Source of the DNA: Mycolicibacterium flavescens
GTDB lineage: Bacteria > Actinomycetota > Actinomycetes > Mycobacteriales > Mycobacteriaceae
Assembly (NCBI RefSeq): GCF_001722335.1
Contig: NZ_MIHA01000017.1
Coordinates: 62,001-126,000, forward strand
DNA length: 64,000 bases
Direction: 5' to 3'
Shown: one piece after another, positions 8,976 through 17,230 of the stretch
How the letters are laid out: the number at the start of each line of letters is the position of its first letter
Position numbering within the stretch: position 1 is the first letter of the stretch
Program-made: the position numbers and the translations under genes
Notes under the pieces: model-generated
What the model saw: the letters and a program-made list of their open reading frames with translations, nothing else
The model's database searches: none
What the model was told of the DNA's origin: nothing

Positions 8976-10691
8976 ATGGGCGTACCCGTTTACAAGCGCA
9001 TTCTCGACCTCTTCGAGGCCGAGGGAGTCAACACGTTGTTCGGCATCCCCGACCCCAACTTCGTGCACATGTTCACCGAGGCCGACGCCCGCGGCTGGTC
9101 GGTCGTCGCACCGCACCACGAGCTGAGTGCGGGGTTCATGGCCGAGGCCGCGTCGCGGATGACCGGTGCGCCGGGGCTGTGCATCGGCACACTGGGCCCG
9201 GGCATGGCGAACATCGCCGGCGCGATCCAGTGCGCGCTGGTCGAGAACTCGCCCGTCATCGTGCTCGGCGGCCAGCGTGCCCGCATCACCGAGCGCCGCG
9301 TGCGCCGCGGCCGCATCCAGTTCGTCCAGCAGGAGGACCTGTTCAAGAACTCGGTCAAGTTCAGCAGCTCGATCGAGTACGCCGACCAGACCGACGAGAT
9401 CATCCGCGAGGCCGTCCGGCAGTCCATGTCGGGCACGCCGGGACCGTCCTACGTCGAGTTCCCGTCGCACATCATCCTCGAAGAGCTCGACGTACCGGAT
9501 CCGTTGCCGCCGAACCGTTATCGCCTTGTCAACCAGGGCGCCGGCGAGCGTGAGATCGCCGAGGCCGTCGCCCTGATCCGCACGGCCAAGAACCCGATCC
9601 TGCTGGTGGGCCACGGGGTTCACACCTCACGCACCCAGGAGCAGGTACGGGAACTGGCTGAGCTGATGGCCTGCCCGGTGATCCAGACATCCGGTGGTAC
9701 GTCGTTCATCCCGGGTCTGCAGGACCGCACGTTCCCGTACCTGTTCTCGCCGGCCGCCAACGAGGCCGTCGAGCAGTCCGATCTGTGTCTGGCGCTGGGC
9801 ACCGAACTCGGCGAGCCCATGCACTACGGCAAGACCCAGCACTGGGCCGACAATGACGCGAACCGCAAATGGATTCTGGTGGAACAGGATCCGACCGCGA
9901 TCGGCGTAAACCGGCCGATCGACGTGCCGCTGGTCGGTGATCTGCGCGGGGTGGTGCCGCAGCTGGTGGAGGCGCTCCGCCAGAGCCCGCGGACCCCGTC
10001 GGCCGACCTCGAGAAGCTGATCAAGGCCGATGCGGCCGAGCTGGCCCGGGTCGCTGAGGAGGCGCCGAGCGGACGGGCGCCGATCCATCCGGCGCGCTAC
10101 GTCGTCGAGTCCACCAAGGCGTTCGACGAGTGCACCGAGGACGGCATCCTGGTCCGCGACGGCGGCGCCACGGTGATCTTCCAGTGGACCTACTCGCAGA
10201 CCAAACCGCGCGACGTGATCTGGAACCAGAACTTCGGCCACCTCGGCACCGGCCTGCCCTACGCCGTCGGCGCGTCGGTCGCCGAGGGCCGCAAGCGCCC
10301 GGTCATGCTGCTGACCAGTGACTCGGCGTTCCTGTTCCACATCGCCGAGCTCGAGACCGCGGTCCGGGAGAACCTGCCGCTGGTGTGCGTGGTCGGCGTG
10401 GACCACCAGTGGGGACTGGAGGTCGGCGTGTACAAGCGCACGTTCGAGCAGCCGTCGCCGCAGCCCGGTGTGCACTGGAGCAAGGACGTGCGGATGGACA
10501 AGATCGCCGAAGGTTTCGGCTGCCACGGCGAATACGTCGAGAAGGACGATGAGATCGGCCCGGCGATCAAGCGGGCGTTCGCCAGCGGCAAGCCCGCCGT
10601 CGTCCACGTCTGCATCGACCCGAAGGCCAACTCCGAGGAGATGCCGAAGTACGACCGATTCCGCACCTGGTATGCAGAAGGAACCCAGTAG
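8976..10691 (+). CDS. Thiamine-diphosphate enzyme, acetolactate synthase-like
   Basis: A 571-residue protein with the three-domain layout of acetolactate synthase, benzoylformate decarboxylase and oxalyl-CoA decarboxylase. The N-terminal PYR domain has the cofactor-activating Glu (PHHELSAGF, residue 49). The C-terminal PP domain has the Mg-binding Asp in an altered motif: SDSAF in place of the usual G-D-G, ending in VDHQWG rather than the usual Asn-Asn. The start is fixed by AAGGAG five bases before the ATG. It lies 11 bases after the dehydrogenase cluster and 27 before an aldehyde dehydrogenase. A 2-keto acid or 2-hydroxyacyl-CoA carbon-carbon cleavage making an aldehyde for the next enzyme is a reasonable but untested idea. 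Confidence 0.85.
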   Translation: MGVPVYKRILDLFEAEGVNTLFGIPDPNFVHMFTEADARGWSVVAPHHELSAGFMAEAASRMTGAPGLCIGTLGPGMANIAGAIQCALVENSPVIVLGGQRARITERRVRRGRIQFVQQEDLFKNSVKFSSSIEYADQTDEIIREAVRQSMSGTPGPSYVEFPSHIILEELDVPDPLPPNRYRLVNQGAGEREIAEAVALIRTAKNPILLVGHGVHTSRTQEQVRELAELMACPVIQTSGGTSFIPGLQDRTFPYLFSPAANEAVEQSDLCLALGTELGEPMHYGKTQHWADNDANRKWILVEQDPTAIGVNRPIDVPLVGDLRGVVPQLVEALRQSPRTPSADLEKLIKADAAELARVAEEAPSGRAPIHPARYVVESTKAFDECTEDGILVRDGGATVIFQWTYSQTKPRDVIWNQNFGHLGTGLPYAVGASVAEGRKRPVMLLTSDSAFLFHIAELETAVRENLPLVCVVGVDHQWGLEVGVYKRTFEQPSPQPGVHWSKDVRMDKIAEGFGCHGEYVEKDDEIGPAIKRAFASGKPAVVHVCIDPKANSEEMPKYDRFRTWYAEGTQ

Positions 10692-10718
10692 GGCACCGAA
10701 CTAGGGGAGAGTGGACCC

Positions 10719-12152
10719 ATGCGTGAATATCTGAAGCACTACATCGACGGCCAGTGGGTCGACCCGGTCCGCCCGAACTCGCTGGAGGTCGACAACCCGA
10801 CCACCGAGGAGGTCTCCGGGAAGATCGCGCTGGGCTCGTCGGCCGACGTCGACGTGGCGGTCACCGCGGCCCGGCGGGCGTTCGCCACCTGGTCGCAGAC
10901 CACGCCCGAGGAGCGGCTCGAACTGCTCGGCGCGATCATGGCCGAATACCAGAAGCGGTCCGGCGATCTGGCCGAGGCGGTCACCGAGGAGATGGGCGCA
11001 CCGGCGTCGCTGGCTTCGGGTCCGCAGGTCAACCTCGGCATGGGGCACCTGGCGACCGCGATCGACGCGCTGAAGAACTTCAAATTCGAAGAGCAGCACG
11101 GCAGCACGCTGGTGGTCAAGGAGCCGATCGGCGTTTGCGGGCTGATCACCCCGTGGAACTGGCCGATCAACCAGATCGCCTGCAAGGTGTTCCCGGCGCT
11201 GGCCACCGGCAACACGATGGTGCTCAAACCGTCGGAGGTGGCTCCGTACTCGGCGCAGATCTTCACCGAAATCCTTGATGCCGCAGGGGTTCCCGCCGGT
11301 GTCTACAACCTCGTCTACGGCGACGGCCCCGGTGTCGGGGTGCCGTTGTCGAGCCATCCCGACATCGACATGGTGTCGTTCACCGGGTCGACCCGCGCCG
11401 GGATCGAGGTGGCGCGCAACGCCGCCCCGACCGTCAAGCGGGTCACACAGGAACTCGGCGGCAAGAGCCCGAACATCGTGCTCGACGACGACGACTTCGC
11501 CAAGAGCGTGGCCGCGGGCACGTCGGTGATGATGATGAACAGCGGGCAGAGCTGCAACGCGCCGTCGCGCATGCTGGTGCCGAACTCGCGGATGGACGAG
11601 GCGATCGCGGTGGCCAAGGAGACCGCCAGTGCGGTCAAGGTCGGCGACCCGGGCGACAAGACCGCGATCGGCCCGGTGGCCTCGCGCGCACAGTTCGAGA
11701 AGATTCAGGGCCTGATTCAGAAGGGCATCGACGAGGGCGCGACGCTCGTCGTCGGCGGTCCCGGCCGTCCCGACGGTATCGACAAGGGCTACTACGTCAA
11801 GCCGACGGTGTTCGCCAACGTCACCAACGACATGACGATCGCGCGCGAGGAGATCTTCGGCCCGGTGCTGTGCATCCTGGGCTACGACGACCTCGATCAG
11901 GCCGTCGAGATCGGCAACGACACCGAATACGGTCTGGCGGGCTATGTTTCGGGCGCCGACCTGGAGAAGGCGCGCTCGGTGGCCCGCCGGATCCGCGCCG
12001 GTTCGGTCGCGATCAACCACGGTTTCGACATGAACGCGCCGTTCGGCGGCTACAAGCGCAGCGGGAATGGCCGCGAGTGGGGCCAGTTCGGCTTCGACGA
12101 GTATCTCGAGGTCAAGGCCGCGCTCGGCTACGCGCCGGAGCCCGCCGGGTAA
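10719..12152 (+). CDS. Aldehyde dehydrogenase (NAD(P)+)
   Basis: A 477-residue aldehyde dehydrogenase oxidising an aldehyde to its acid. All landmarks are present: the TPWNWP segment, FTGSTRAG for the nicotinamide loop, the general-base Glu in ELGGKSPN, the catalytic Cys in NSGQSCNAPSRM, and EEIFGPVL. Length is normal. A GGGGAGAG ribosome site precedes the ATG. It is the last gene of the long operon; downstream lie two copies of a strong hairpin repeat rather than a further same-strand gene. It probably removes the aldehyde produced by the TPP enzyme or by ring cleavage, giving an acid that could feed the CoA-transferase. Confidence 0.93.
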   Translation: MREYLKHYIDGQWVDPVRPNSLEVDNPTTEEVSGKIALGSSADVDVAVTAARRAFATWSQTTPEERLELLGAIMAEYQKRSGDLAEAVTEEMGAPASLASGPQVNLGMGHLATAIDALKNFKFEEQHGSTLVVKEPIGVCGLITPWNWPINQIACKVFPALATGNTMVLKPSEVAPYSAQIFTEILDAAGVPAGVYNLVYGDGPGVGVPLSSHPDIDMVSFTGSTRAGIEVARNAAPTVKRVTQELGGKSPNIVLDDDDFAKSVAAGTSVMMMNSGQSCNAPSRMLVPNSRMDEAIAVAKETASAVKVGDPGDKTAIGPVASRAQFEKIQGLIQKGIDEGATLVVGGPGRPDGIDKGYYVKPTVFANVTNDMTIAREEIFGPVLCILGYDDLDQAVEIGNDTEYGLAGYVSGADLEKARSVARRIRAGSVAINHGFDMNAPFGGYKRSGNGREWGQFGFDEYLEVKAALGYAPEPAG

Positions 12153-12390
12153 GGGTTCGGCCGGTCCTGGTCCTGGTCCTGGTCGTCGAGCGTCGGGTTT
12201 ATGGCGTGAATTCGCCGGAAATGCGTGAAAAACCCGACGCTCGGTGCGCGGTGGGTTGCCGCGCTGGAGTCCGCTGGCTGAGGGTTCGGCCGGTCCTGGT
12301 CGTCGAGCGTCGGGTTTATGGCGCGAATTCGCCGGAAATGCGCGAAAAACCCGACGCTCGGCGCGCGGTGGGTTTCGTGGCTGCCGCGTC
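12152..12390. repeat. Two tandem copies of a hairpin-forming intergenic repeat
   Basis: The 271-base gap after the aldehyde dehydrogenase gene holds two near-identical copies of a unit of roughly 110-120 bases, starting near 12152 and 12281. Each contains a perfect 14-base inverted repeat (CGAGCGTCGGGTTT and its complement) at 12187-12243 and 12304-12360, enclosing GAATTCGCCGGAAATG. The copies differ mainly at paired T/C positions and in a GTCCTG triplication in the first. They sit between a + strand operon end and a converging gene, so they may act as terminators, or be a dispersed palindromic element. Two copies only, so it is not a CRISPR array. Confidence 0.8.
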
Positions 12391-12423
12391 GGGTGAGGGT
12401 TCGGCGCGCTCAGGCGCCGAGGT

Positions 12424-12744
12424 TCACGCCTTGAGTAGCGGCCGCAAGTCGTCGAGGCGGTCGAACAGGTGCCACACATACGACGACGACCCGTTCTCCC
12501 GATGGGCATGCAGGTCGGCGAGATCCGGGTCGTCGCAGTAGCTGTCGAACGCCTCCTTCGAATCCCACTCGACGAGGATCAGCACCTTGCGGGGTTCGAT
12601 GTCACCGAGAACGGCCTCACGGAACTGCCCGAGCGCGACGACGCGACCGCCGTGTTCGGCGACCTCCCGCGGTGACCGCCGCGAATAGGCGAGATACTCG
12701 TCGCGGTTCGCGACGTCGAACAGGTTCAGCGCATATATCGTCAC
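12424..12744 (-). CDS. DUF1330/ABM-like small protein
   Basis: A 106-residue protein with a ferredoxin-like alpha/beta dimer fold suggested by MTIYALNLFDVANRDEYLAY at the start and the later W-D-S-K-E-A-F-D-S-Y segment. DUF1330-like proteins are small, possibly substrate-binding or isomerase-like, and their function is mostly unknown. The GTG at 12744 matches the usual family start; a longer in-frame version reaches 12819 but would run into the coding region of the divergent amidohydrolase. The two opposite starts are only four bases apart. Its stop lies just past the twin hairpin repeat. Confidence 0.7.
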   Translation of the reverse strand: MTIYALNLFDVANRDEYLAYSRRSPREVAEHGGRVVALGQFREAVLGDIEPRKVLILVEWDSKEAFDSYCDDPDLADLHAHRENGSSSYVWHLFDRLDDLRPLLKA

Positions 12745-12748
12745 GTGG

Positions 12749-13651
12749 GTGACGGTACCCGCCGAGAAGTACCAGTACGGGATCGATTTCGGCTCGATCG
12801 CAGCGATCGACATCCACACGCACGTGGAGGTCGACGGCCACGGGCACAGGGCCTACGTCGACGAACTCGTCGAGGCCACCGAGAAGTACTTCAAGATGCC
12901 GCCGGGCGCGATCGCGGGCGTCGACGCGATCGCCGATCTCTACCGGCAGCACAACACCGCCGCGGTGGTGTTCACCATCGACGCGCGCACGGCCATGCGG
13001 CACACCCCGAACTCGATCGAAGACCTCGTCGCCGGCGCGGCGCGCAACAACGACGTGCTGATCCCGTTCGGCAGCGTGGACCCGTGGCACGAGCGCCGGG
13101 CCGTGCACCGCGTCCACGAACTCGTGCGCGACTACGGGGTGAAGGGCTTCAAGTTCCACCCGAGCATGCAGGCGTTCGAACCCAACGACCGGCGCTTCTA
13201 CCCGATCTACGAAGCGATCGTCGAGGCCGGCGTGCCCGCGCTGTTCCACACCGGCCAGACCGGCATGGGCTCCGGGTTACCCGGCGGGCACCGCATCAAG
13301 CTGCGCTACTCCGACCCGATGCTGCTCGACGACGTCGCTGCCGACTTTCCCGAGTTGACGCTCGTGATGGCCCATCCCGCGGTGCCGTGGGTCGACTCGC
13401 AGATCGCGATCGCCACCCACAAGGCCAACGTCTACATCGACCTGTCCGGTTGGAGCCCGAAGTACTTCCCGCCGCAGTTGGTCAGCGCGATGAGCCGCCA
13501 ACTGCGCACCAAGGTGTTGTTCGGCACGGACTTCCCCTACATCCGGATCGACCGGTGGCGCCGCGACTTCGAGACCCTCGACGTCGACCCGGCGGTGGTG
13601 CCGCTGATCTACAAGGGCAACGCGCTGCGGGTCCTGGGGGTGACCGCGTAG
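12749..13651 (+). CDS. Amidohydrolase-2 family hydrolase/decarboxylase
   Basis: A 300-residue metal-dependent TIM-barrel protein. Metal ligands are visible as DIHTH (residues 21-25), a later FHTGQTG His, a third His in MAHPA and the conserved Asp in FGTDFPY. Members of this group hydrolyse lactones or decarboxylate aromatic acids. In mycobacteria several lie beside ring-degradation operons, as here. The start GTG at 12749 is four bases from the divergent DUF1330 start, so promoter sequences must lie inside the opposite gene. The substrate is unknown. Confidence 0.85.
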   Translation: MTVPAEKYQYGIDFGSIAAIDIHTHVEVDGHGHRAYVDELVEATEKYFKMPPGAIAGVDAIADLYRQHNTAAVVFTIDARTAMRHTPNSIEDLVAGAARNNDVLIPFGSVDPWHERRAVHRVHELVRDYGVKGFKFHPSMQAFEPNDRRFYPIYEAIVEAGVPALFHTGQTGMGSGLPGGHRIKLRYSDPMLLDDVAADFPELTLVMAHPAVPWVDSQIAIATHKANVYIDLSGWSPKYFPPQLVSAMSRQLRTKVLFGTDFPYIRIDRWRRDFETLDVDPAVVPLIYKGNALRVLGVTA

Positions 13652-13720
13652 CGGCGATGAGTTTCTGCGGCGGTGGTGGTCTGCACCGGGTAGACACACT
13701 CACTTCGAGAAGGAGACCCC

Positions 13721-14497
13721 ATGTCCGTCCGCACCTCCACCCCCGTCGGCGCACCCATCTGGATCGACCTGGCGACCTCGGATATCGCACGCTCCCAAGC
13801 CTTCTACGGCGAGGTGTTCGGCTGGACGTTCGAGTCCTCGGGGCCCGAATACGGCGGCTACGTCACCGCGCTCAAGGACGGCCGACCGGTCGCGGGCCTG
13901 ATGTCCAACGACCCGCAGTGGAACAGTCCCGACGGCTGGACCACCTACTTGCACACCACCGACGCCAAAGCGACGCTGGCCAAGGCTTTCGCCGCCGGCG
14001 CGACCACCTGCGGGATGGACGAGCCGATGCCGGTGCCCGACAAGGGCGTGATGGGCCTGCTCGCCGACACCGACGGGGCGTTCGTCGGCCTGTGGCAGCC
14101 GACGGGGCACCGCGGCTTCGACCTCGTCAACGAGCATGGCGCACCGGTGTACTTCCAGTGGACCGGCCGCGATATCGCCAAGGCGCAGGCGTTCTATCAA
14201 GAGGTGTTCGGCTGGCAGATCGAGGTCGTTTCCGACACCGACGAATTCCGCTACCGCACAGCGCTGTTCGACGGCGAAGCACTGCTCGGCATGATGGACG
14301 GCAGCGCCTTCCTGCCCGAGGGGGTGCCGTCGAACTGGAGCTTCTACTTCGGCGCCGACGACGTCGACAAGTCCGTGCAGCAGATCCTCGACAACGGCGG
14401 CAGCGTGGTGCGCGACGCCGAGGACACCCCCTACGGCCGCCTGGCCGCCGTCGCCGACCCGACCGGGGCGGCGTTCAACCTGTCGTCGCTGCAGTGA
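13721..14497 (+). CDS. Two-domain VOC (glyoxalase-fold) protein, CFP30B-like
   Basis: A 258-residue protein made of two tandem vicinal-oxygen-chelate domains (about residues 8-125 and 135-258). Each opens with a W-x-D/W-T, A-x-A-F-Y-x-x-V-F-G-W pattern and ends with DPTGAAF or an equivalent. The architecture matches the mycobacterial CFP30B/TB27.3 family, whose chemistry is not established. A strong GAAGGAG ribosome site precedes the ATG. It lies 69 bases after the amidohydrolase and may be co-transcribed with it. Confidence 0.85.
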   Translation: MSVRTSTPVGAPIWIDLATSDIARSQAFYGEVFGWTFESSGPEYGGYVTALKDGRPVAGLMSNDPQWNSPDGWTTYLHTTDAKATLAKAFAAGATTCGMDEPMPVPDKGVMGLLADTDGAFVGLWQPTGHRGFDLVNEHGAPVYFQWTGRDIAKAQAFYQEVFGWQIEVVSDTDEFRYRTALFDGEALLGMMDGSAFLPEGVPSNWSFYFGADDVDKSVQQILDNGGSVVRDAEDTPYGRLAAVADPTGAAFNLSSLQ

Positions 14498-14501
14498 GCG
14501 G

Positions 14502-15050
14502 TCAGGCCGTCATCAGGTAGTCGGCCCGCCCGACGTAGACGACGCCGCTCGGGTTCGGGGTGTTCGCCGCGTTGACGACGGCATCCGCGAAGGTCGCGTC
14601 GCTCAGGTCGCCGGAGACCACGGTGAAGTGGACGTCGGCGCGGGCGAACTCCGAACGCATCGCGTACAGCGCGGTCTCGTTGGCGCGCATGGTGGCCGCG
14701 ATCGCGGTGTACCCCTTGGGGACGGCCTTGTTCGGGAAGAAGTGCGCCTGGTGGCTGGTCACGAAGACGATCCGCCCGCCGGCGGGCATCAGCGGCAGGG
14801 CCCGCAGCGCGATACGCCGCTGCGCGTCGCGGTCGACCCGCATCGCGGCGCTGAGCTCACCGGACGTGAAGACCAGGGTGTCCAGCCGGCCGAAGCGGGC
14901 GCCGATCGTGTCGATCATCGCCGCGGACTCGACCGAGGTGCCGGCCCGCACGACGTGGGTGTCGGCGTCGGCGAGTCGGTTGGCGACGTCGGCGCCGATG
15001 CCCGTCGATCCGCCGGTGACCAGGGCGATCCGTGCAGGTTCGTGATGCAT
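14502..15050 (-). CDS. Atypical short-chain dehydrogenase
   Basis: A 182-residue SDR-like protein, shorter than the usual 250. The cofactor motif TGGSTGIG is intact, but the NNAG motif is replaced by FTSGEL and the YxxxK pair reads YTAIA, so the catalytic Lys is missing. The ATG at 15050 was preferred to a longer start at 15098 because AAAGGAAG lies just upstream. It converges on the VOC gene with a four-base gap. It may bind NAD(P) without classical dehydrogenase activity, or use another base. Confidence 0.7.
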   Translation of the reverse strand: MHHEPARIALVTGGSTGIGADVANRLADADTHVVRAGTSVESAAMIDTIGARFGRLDTLVFTSGELSAAMRVDRDAQRRIALRALPLMPAGGRIVFVTSHQAHFFPNKAVPKGYTAIAATMRANETALYAMRSEFARADVHFTVVSGDLSDATFADAVVNAANTPNPSGVVYVGRADYLMTA

Positions 15051-15170
15051 GTCGGCTTCCTTTCGTCGCTGCGGTGCGCCGTGCCCACCACCGTACAACA
15101 GTTTTTAAGAAAAATAAGGCCTAGATAAGGTCACAATAAGGTCGTGATCGGGGTGGGCCATGATGGACGG
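15051..15170. promoter_or_regulatory. AT-rich divergent promoter region
   Basis: This 120-base gap separates the divergent SDR and S4-domain genes. Positions 15101-15143 are much richer in A and T than their surroundings (TTTTTAAGAAAAAT, then repeated AATAAGG/ATAAGG segments), which suggests promoter elements for one or both genes. No specific sigma-factor motif was recognised. Confidence 0.4.
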
Positions 15171-15539
15171 GTGGAGTCGACCCGCATAGATCGCTGGTTG
15201 TGGTCGGTCCGGCTGGCCAAGACCCGCCCGGATGCCGCGGAGGCCTGCCGCGGCGGGCATGTGCGGGTCAACGGGCGCCCGGCCAAACCGGCGACGACGG
15301 TGTCGCCCGGCGACGAGGTGCGCGCCCGCATCGGCCAGACCACCCGAGTCGTCGAAGTGCTGCGGGTCATCCACAAGCGGGTCGGCGCGGCTGACGCGGT
15401 GACCTGCTACCTCGACCGCACCCCCCGGCCCACGGTGGCCGACTCGGTCCAGGTTGCCGCCCGCGACCGAGGGGCGGGCCGGCCGACCAAACGGGACCGC
15501 CGGATGCTCGAGAAGCTGCGGGCGGGCCAGTTCCGCTGA
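15171..15539 (+). CDS. S4-domain RNA-binding protein (Hsp15/RqcP-like)
   Basis: A 122-residue protein with an N-terminal S4 domain: R-I-D-R-W-L-W near the start, then KTRPDAAEACRGGHVRVNG, followed by a basic C-terminal tail. The family binds rRNA on stalled or free 50S subunits; Hsp15 and RqcP help recycle or process nascent chain-tRNA after ribosome splitting. Assignment to one of the two is not possible by eye. GTG at 15171 gives the family-like start; an in-frame GTG at 15144 would add nine residues. Confidence 0.85.
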   Translation: MESTRIDRWLWSVRLAKTRPDAAEACRGGHVRVNGRPAKPATTVSPGDEVRARIGQTTRVVEVLRVIHKRVGAADAVTCYLDRTPRPTVADSVQVAARDRGAGRPTKRDRRMLEKLRAGQFR

Positions 15540-15559
15540 TCGCTGACAGGATCAGGGGC

Positions 15560-16279
15560 ATGCCCCTGACCTACGTGAAAGCCTGCATCAACGGAGCGCG
15601 CACTCCCGAGCAACATCCAGGCCTGCCGATCACTCCGGACCAGCTGGCCGTTGCGGCGGCCGACGTGCACCGGGCCGGGGCCCAGGCCGTGCATCTGCAC
15701 CCCAAGAGCCCCGACGGCGTCGACTCCCTGCAGCCCGCCGTCGTCGACGCCGCGGTCGGCGCCGTGCGCCACGCCATGCCCGGCCTGCCGCTCGGGGTGA
15801 CCACGGGCTACTGGGCGTTGCCGGACGAACACGAACGCCGGCGCACCGTCGAGAGCTGGTCGGTGTTGCCGGACTTCGCGTCGGTGAACTGGCACGAACC
15901 GGGCGCCGAAGATCTGGCGAAGCTGCTGCTGGACCGCGGCATCGGGGTGGAGGCCGGGATCTTCCACGCCGAGGCCGCCGATTCGTGGGCGGCCTCGGAG
16001 GTCGCGCCGCACTGCCTGCGGGTGATGATCGAGCTGCAGGGCGACGGCGACACGGACACCGCCGACGACCTGCTCGCCCGGATCCGGGCGGCCGGGTCGC
16101 CGGCGCCGGTGCTGCTGCACGGCCTCGACGAAAGCTGTTGGCCGCTGCTGGAACACGCCGGCCTGCGCGGTCTGCAGACCCGCATCGGGATGGAGGACAC
16201 GCTGCGGCTGCCCGACGGGTCGATGGCCGCCGACAACGCCGCACTGGTGGCGGCCGCGGTCGACCTGCTCAGTCGCTAG
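15560..16279 (+). CDS. BKACE family (DUF849) beta-keto acid cleavage-type protein
   Basis: A 239-residue TIM-barrel protein related to 3-keto-5-aminohexanoate cleavage enzyme, which splits beta-keto acids with acetyl-CoA using Zn2+. The opening YVKACINGARTPEQHP and the metal motif VHLHP (residues 44-48) are characteristic. At 239 residues it is shorter than canonical BKACE enzymes (about 275-310), so its activity is uncertain. It starts 21 bases after the S4 gene and its 3' end overlaps the convergent cupin gene by 11 bases. Confidence 0.82.
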   Translation: MPLTYVKACINGARTPEQHPGLPITPDQLAVAAADVHRAGAQAVHLHPKSPDGVDSLQPAVVDAAVGAVRHAMPGLPLGVTTGYWALPDEHERRRTVESWSVLPDFASVNWHEPGAEDLAKLLLDRGIGVEAGIFHAEAADSWAASEVAPHCLRVMIELQGDGDTDTADDLLARIRAAGSPAPVLLHGLDESCWPLLEHAGLRGLQTRIGMEDTLRLPDGSMAADNAALVAAAVDLLSR

Positions 16280-16715
16280 GCGCGGCCAACGAGAAGTCGG
16301 CGAAGTCGAATCCGGGCACCACGATGCAGCTGACCAGCGTCGGCTCGTTGTCGCGCGGGCGGGCGCGCTGCCAGTGCCCTGGCGGCACGACCAGCTGCGG
16401 CTGTTGCCCGTCCAGAATGTCCGCGCCCAGCAAATGCGTTGCGGCGCCGCTCTGTTCGGGGCCCATCTCCAGGATGAGCGGGCTGCCCGAATGGTAGAGC
16501 CACAGTTCGGCGCTGCGCACGGTGTGCCACGCCGACTGTTGACCCGGCATGAGCAGGAACAGGATGGCCGTGCCCGCGCTGCGGGGCCCGCTGTAGTCCG
16601 GCGGCAGCGCGGACTGCGGCACGGTCAGATCGCTGCGCCAGGTCTCCCGGTACCAGCCGCCCTCGGGGTGAGGGGACAGGTCCAGGCGGCGCGCCCACTC
16701 GGGGAGTTCGGTCAT
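16269..16715 (-). CDS. DUF985 cupin protein
   Basis: A 148-residue protein with the DUF985 signature: L-x-x-H-P-E-G-G-W-Y-R-E-T near residue 15, then SAWHTVRSAELW and LVVPPGHWQ, which form a cupin beta-barrel. Function is unknown; the fold is related to sugar-nucleotide epimerase-like cupins. The ATG at 16715 starts the conserved region; a longer in-frame version up to 16775 adds only low-similarity residues. It overlaps the convergent BKACE gene by 11 bases. Confidence 0.82.
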   Translation of the reverse strand: MTELPEWARRLDLSPHPEGGWYRETWRSDLTVPQSALPPDYSGPRSAGTAILFLLMPGQQSAWHTVRSAELWLYHSGSPLILEMGPEQSGAATHLLGADILDGQQPQLVVPPGHWQRARPRDNEPTLVSCIVVPGFDFADFSLAAPSD

Positions 16716-16792
16716 CCCGGTACCGCCTCTCGGTGTCGGACACTCCACACTAGAGACCGGATCGCCGCACCACACCCGATAGGCTCGGGGGC

Positions 16793-17230
16793 ATGTCGCG
16801 CCTGCGCCCCGGATGGCTGGTCGCGCTGTGCGGGGCGACCATCTCCGTGAGCGCGTGGCTGCCCTGGCTGACCGAGGGACCCAACCGCGCGTCGGCGATC
16901 GGCGGCGTCGTGGGGGATCTGCCCACTCCGGCGCCGGGCTTCGGGGTGGGCCAGCTCATCATGCTGCTGGCTTCCGTGTTGATCGTCGCGGGGGCGCTGG
17001 CGGCGCAGGGCCTCTCGCCGAGGCTGGCTTCCTCTGCGGCGCTGACGGTTTCGGTGCTCCTGCTGGTGCTCGCCGTGTGGTACTACCGGCTCTACGTCTA
17101 TGCGCCGGTGTCCGCCGGCTACGGGTGGTACATCGGTGTCGGGACGGCCGGGGTCGCGGTGCTGCTGTCGGTGTGGACGATGGTGGCGGCGTGGGCGTCG
17201 GCCCCGCGTGCGTCCTCCCGCGCGCTGTGA
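16793..17230 (+). CDS. Small four-helix membrane protein, function unknown
   Basis: A 145-residue hydrophobic protein with four probable membrane segments (about residues 8-26, 52-70, 77-97, 112-135). The first is followed by a short polar W-L-T-E-G-P-N loop. Similar Trp-rich four-helix proteins occur widely in mycobacteria with no known role. Its stop overlaps the GTG of the following acetyltransferase by GTGA, so the two are co-translated. Confidence 0.78.
   Translation: MSRLRPGWLVALCGATISVSAWLPWLTEGPNRASAIGGVVGDLPTPAPGFGVGQLIMLLASVLIVAGALAAQGLSPRLASSAALTVSVLLLVLAVWYYRLYVYAPVSAGYGWYIGVGTAGVAVLLSVWTMVAAWASAPRASSRAL

Noticed and set aside
12187..12360. CRISPR-like repeat pair
   Set aside because: Only two copies, each a hairpin, without regular short spacers or cas genes.
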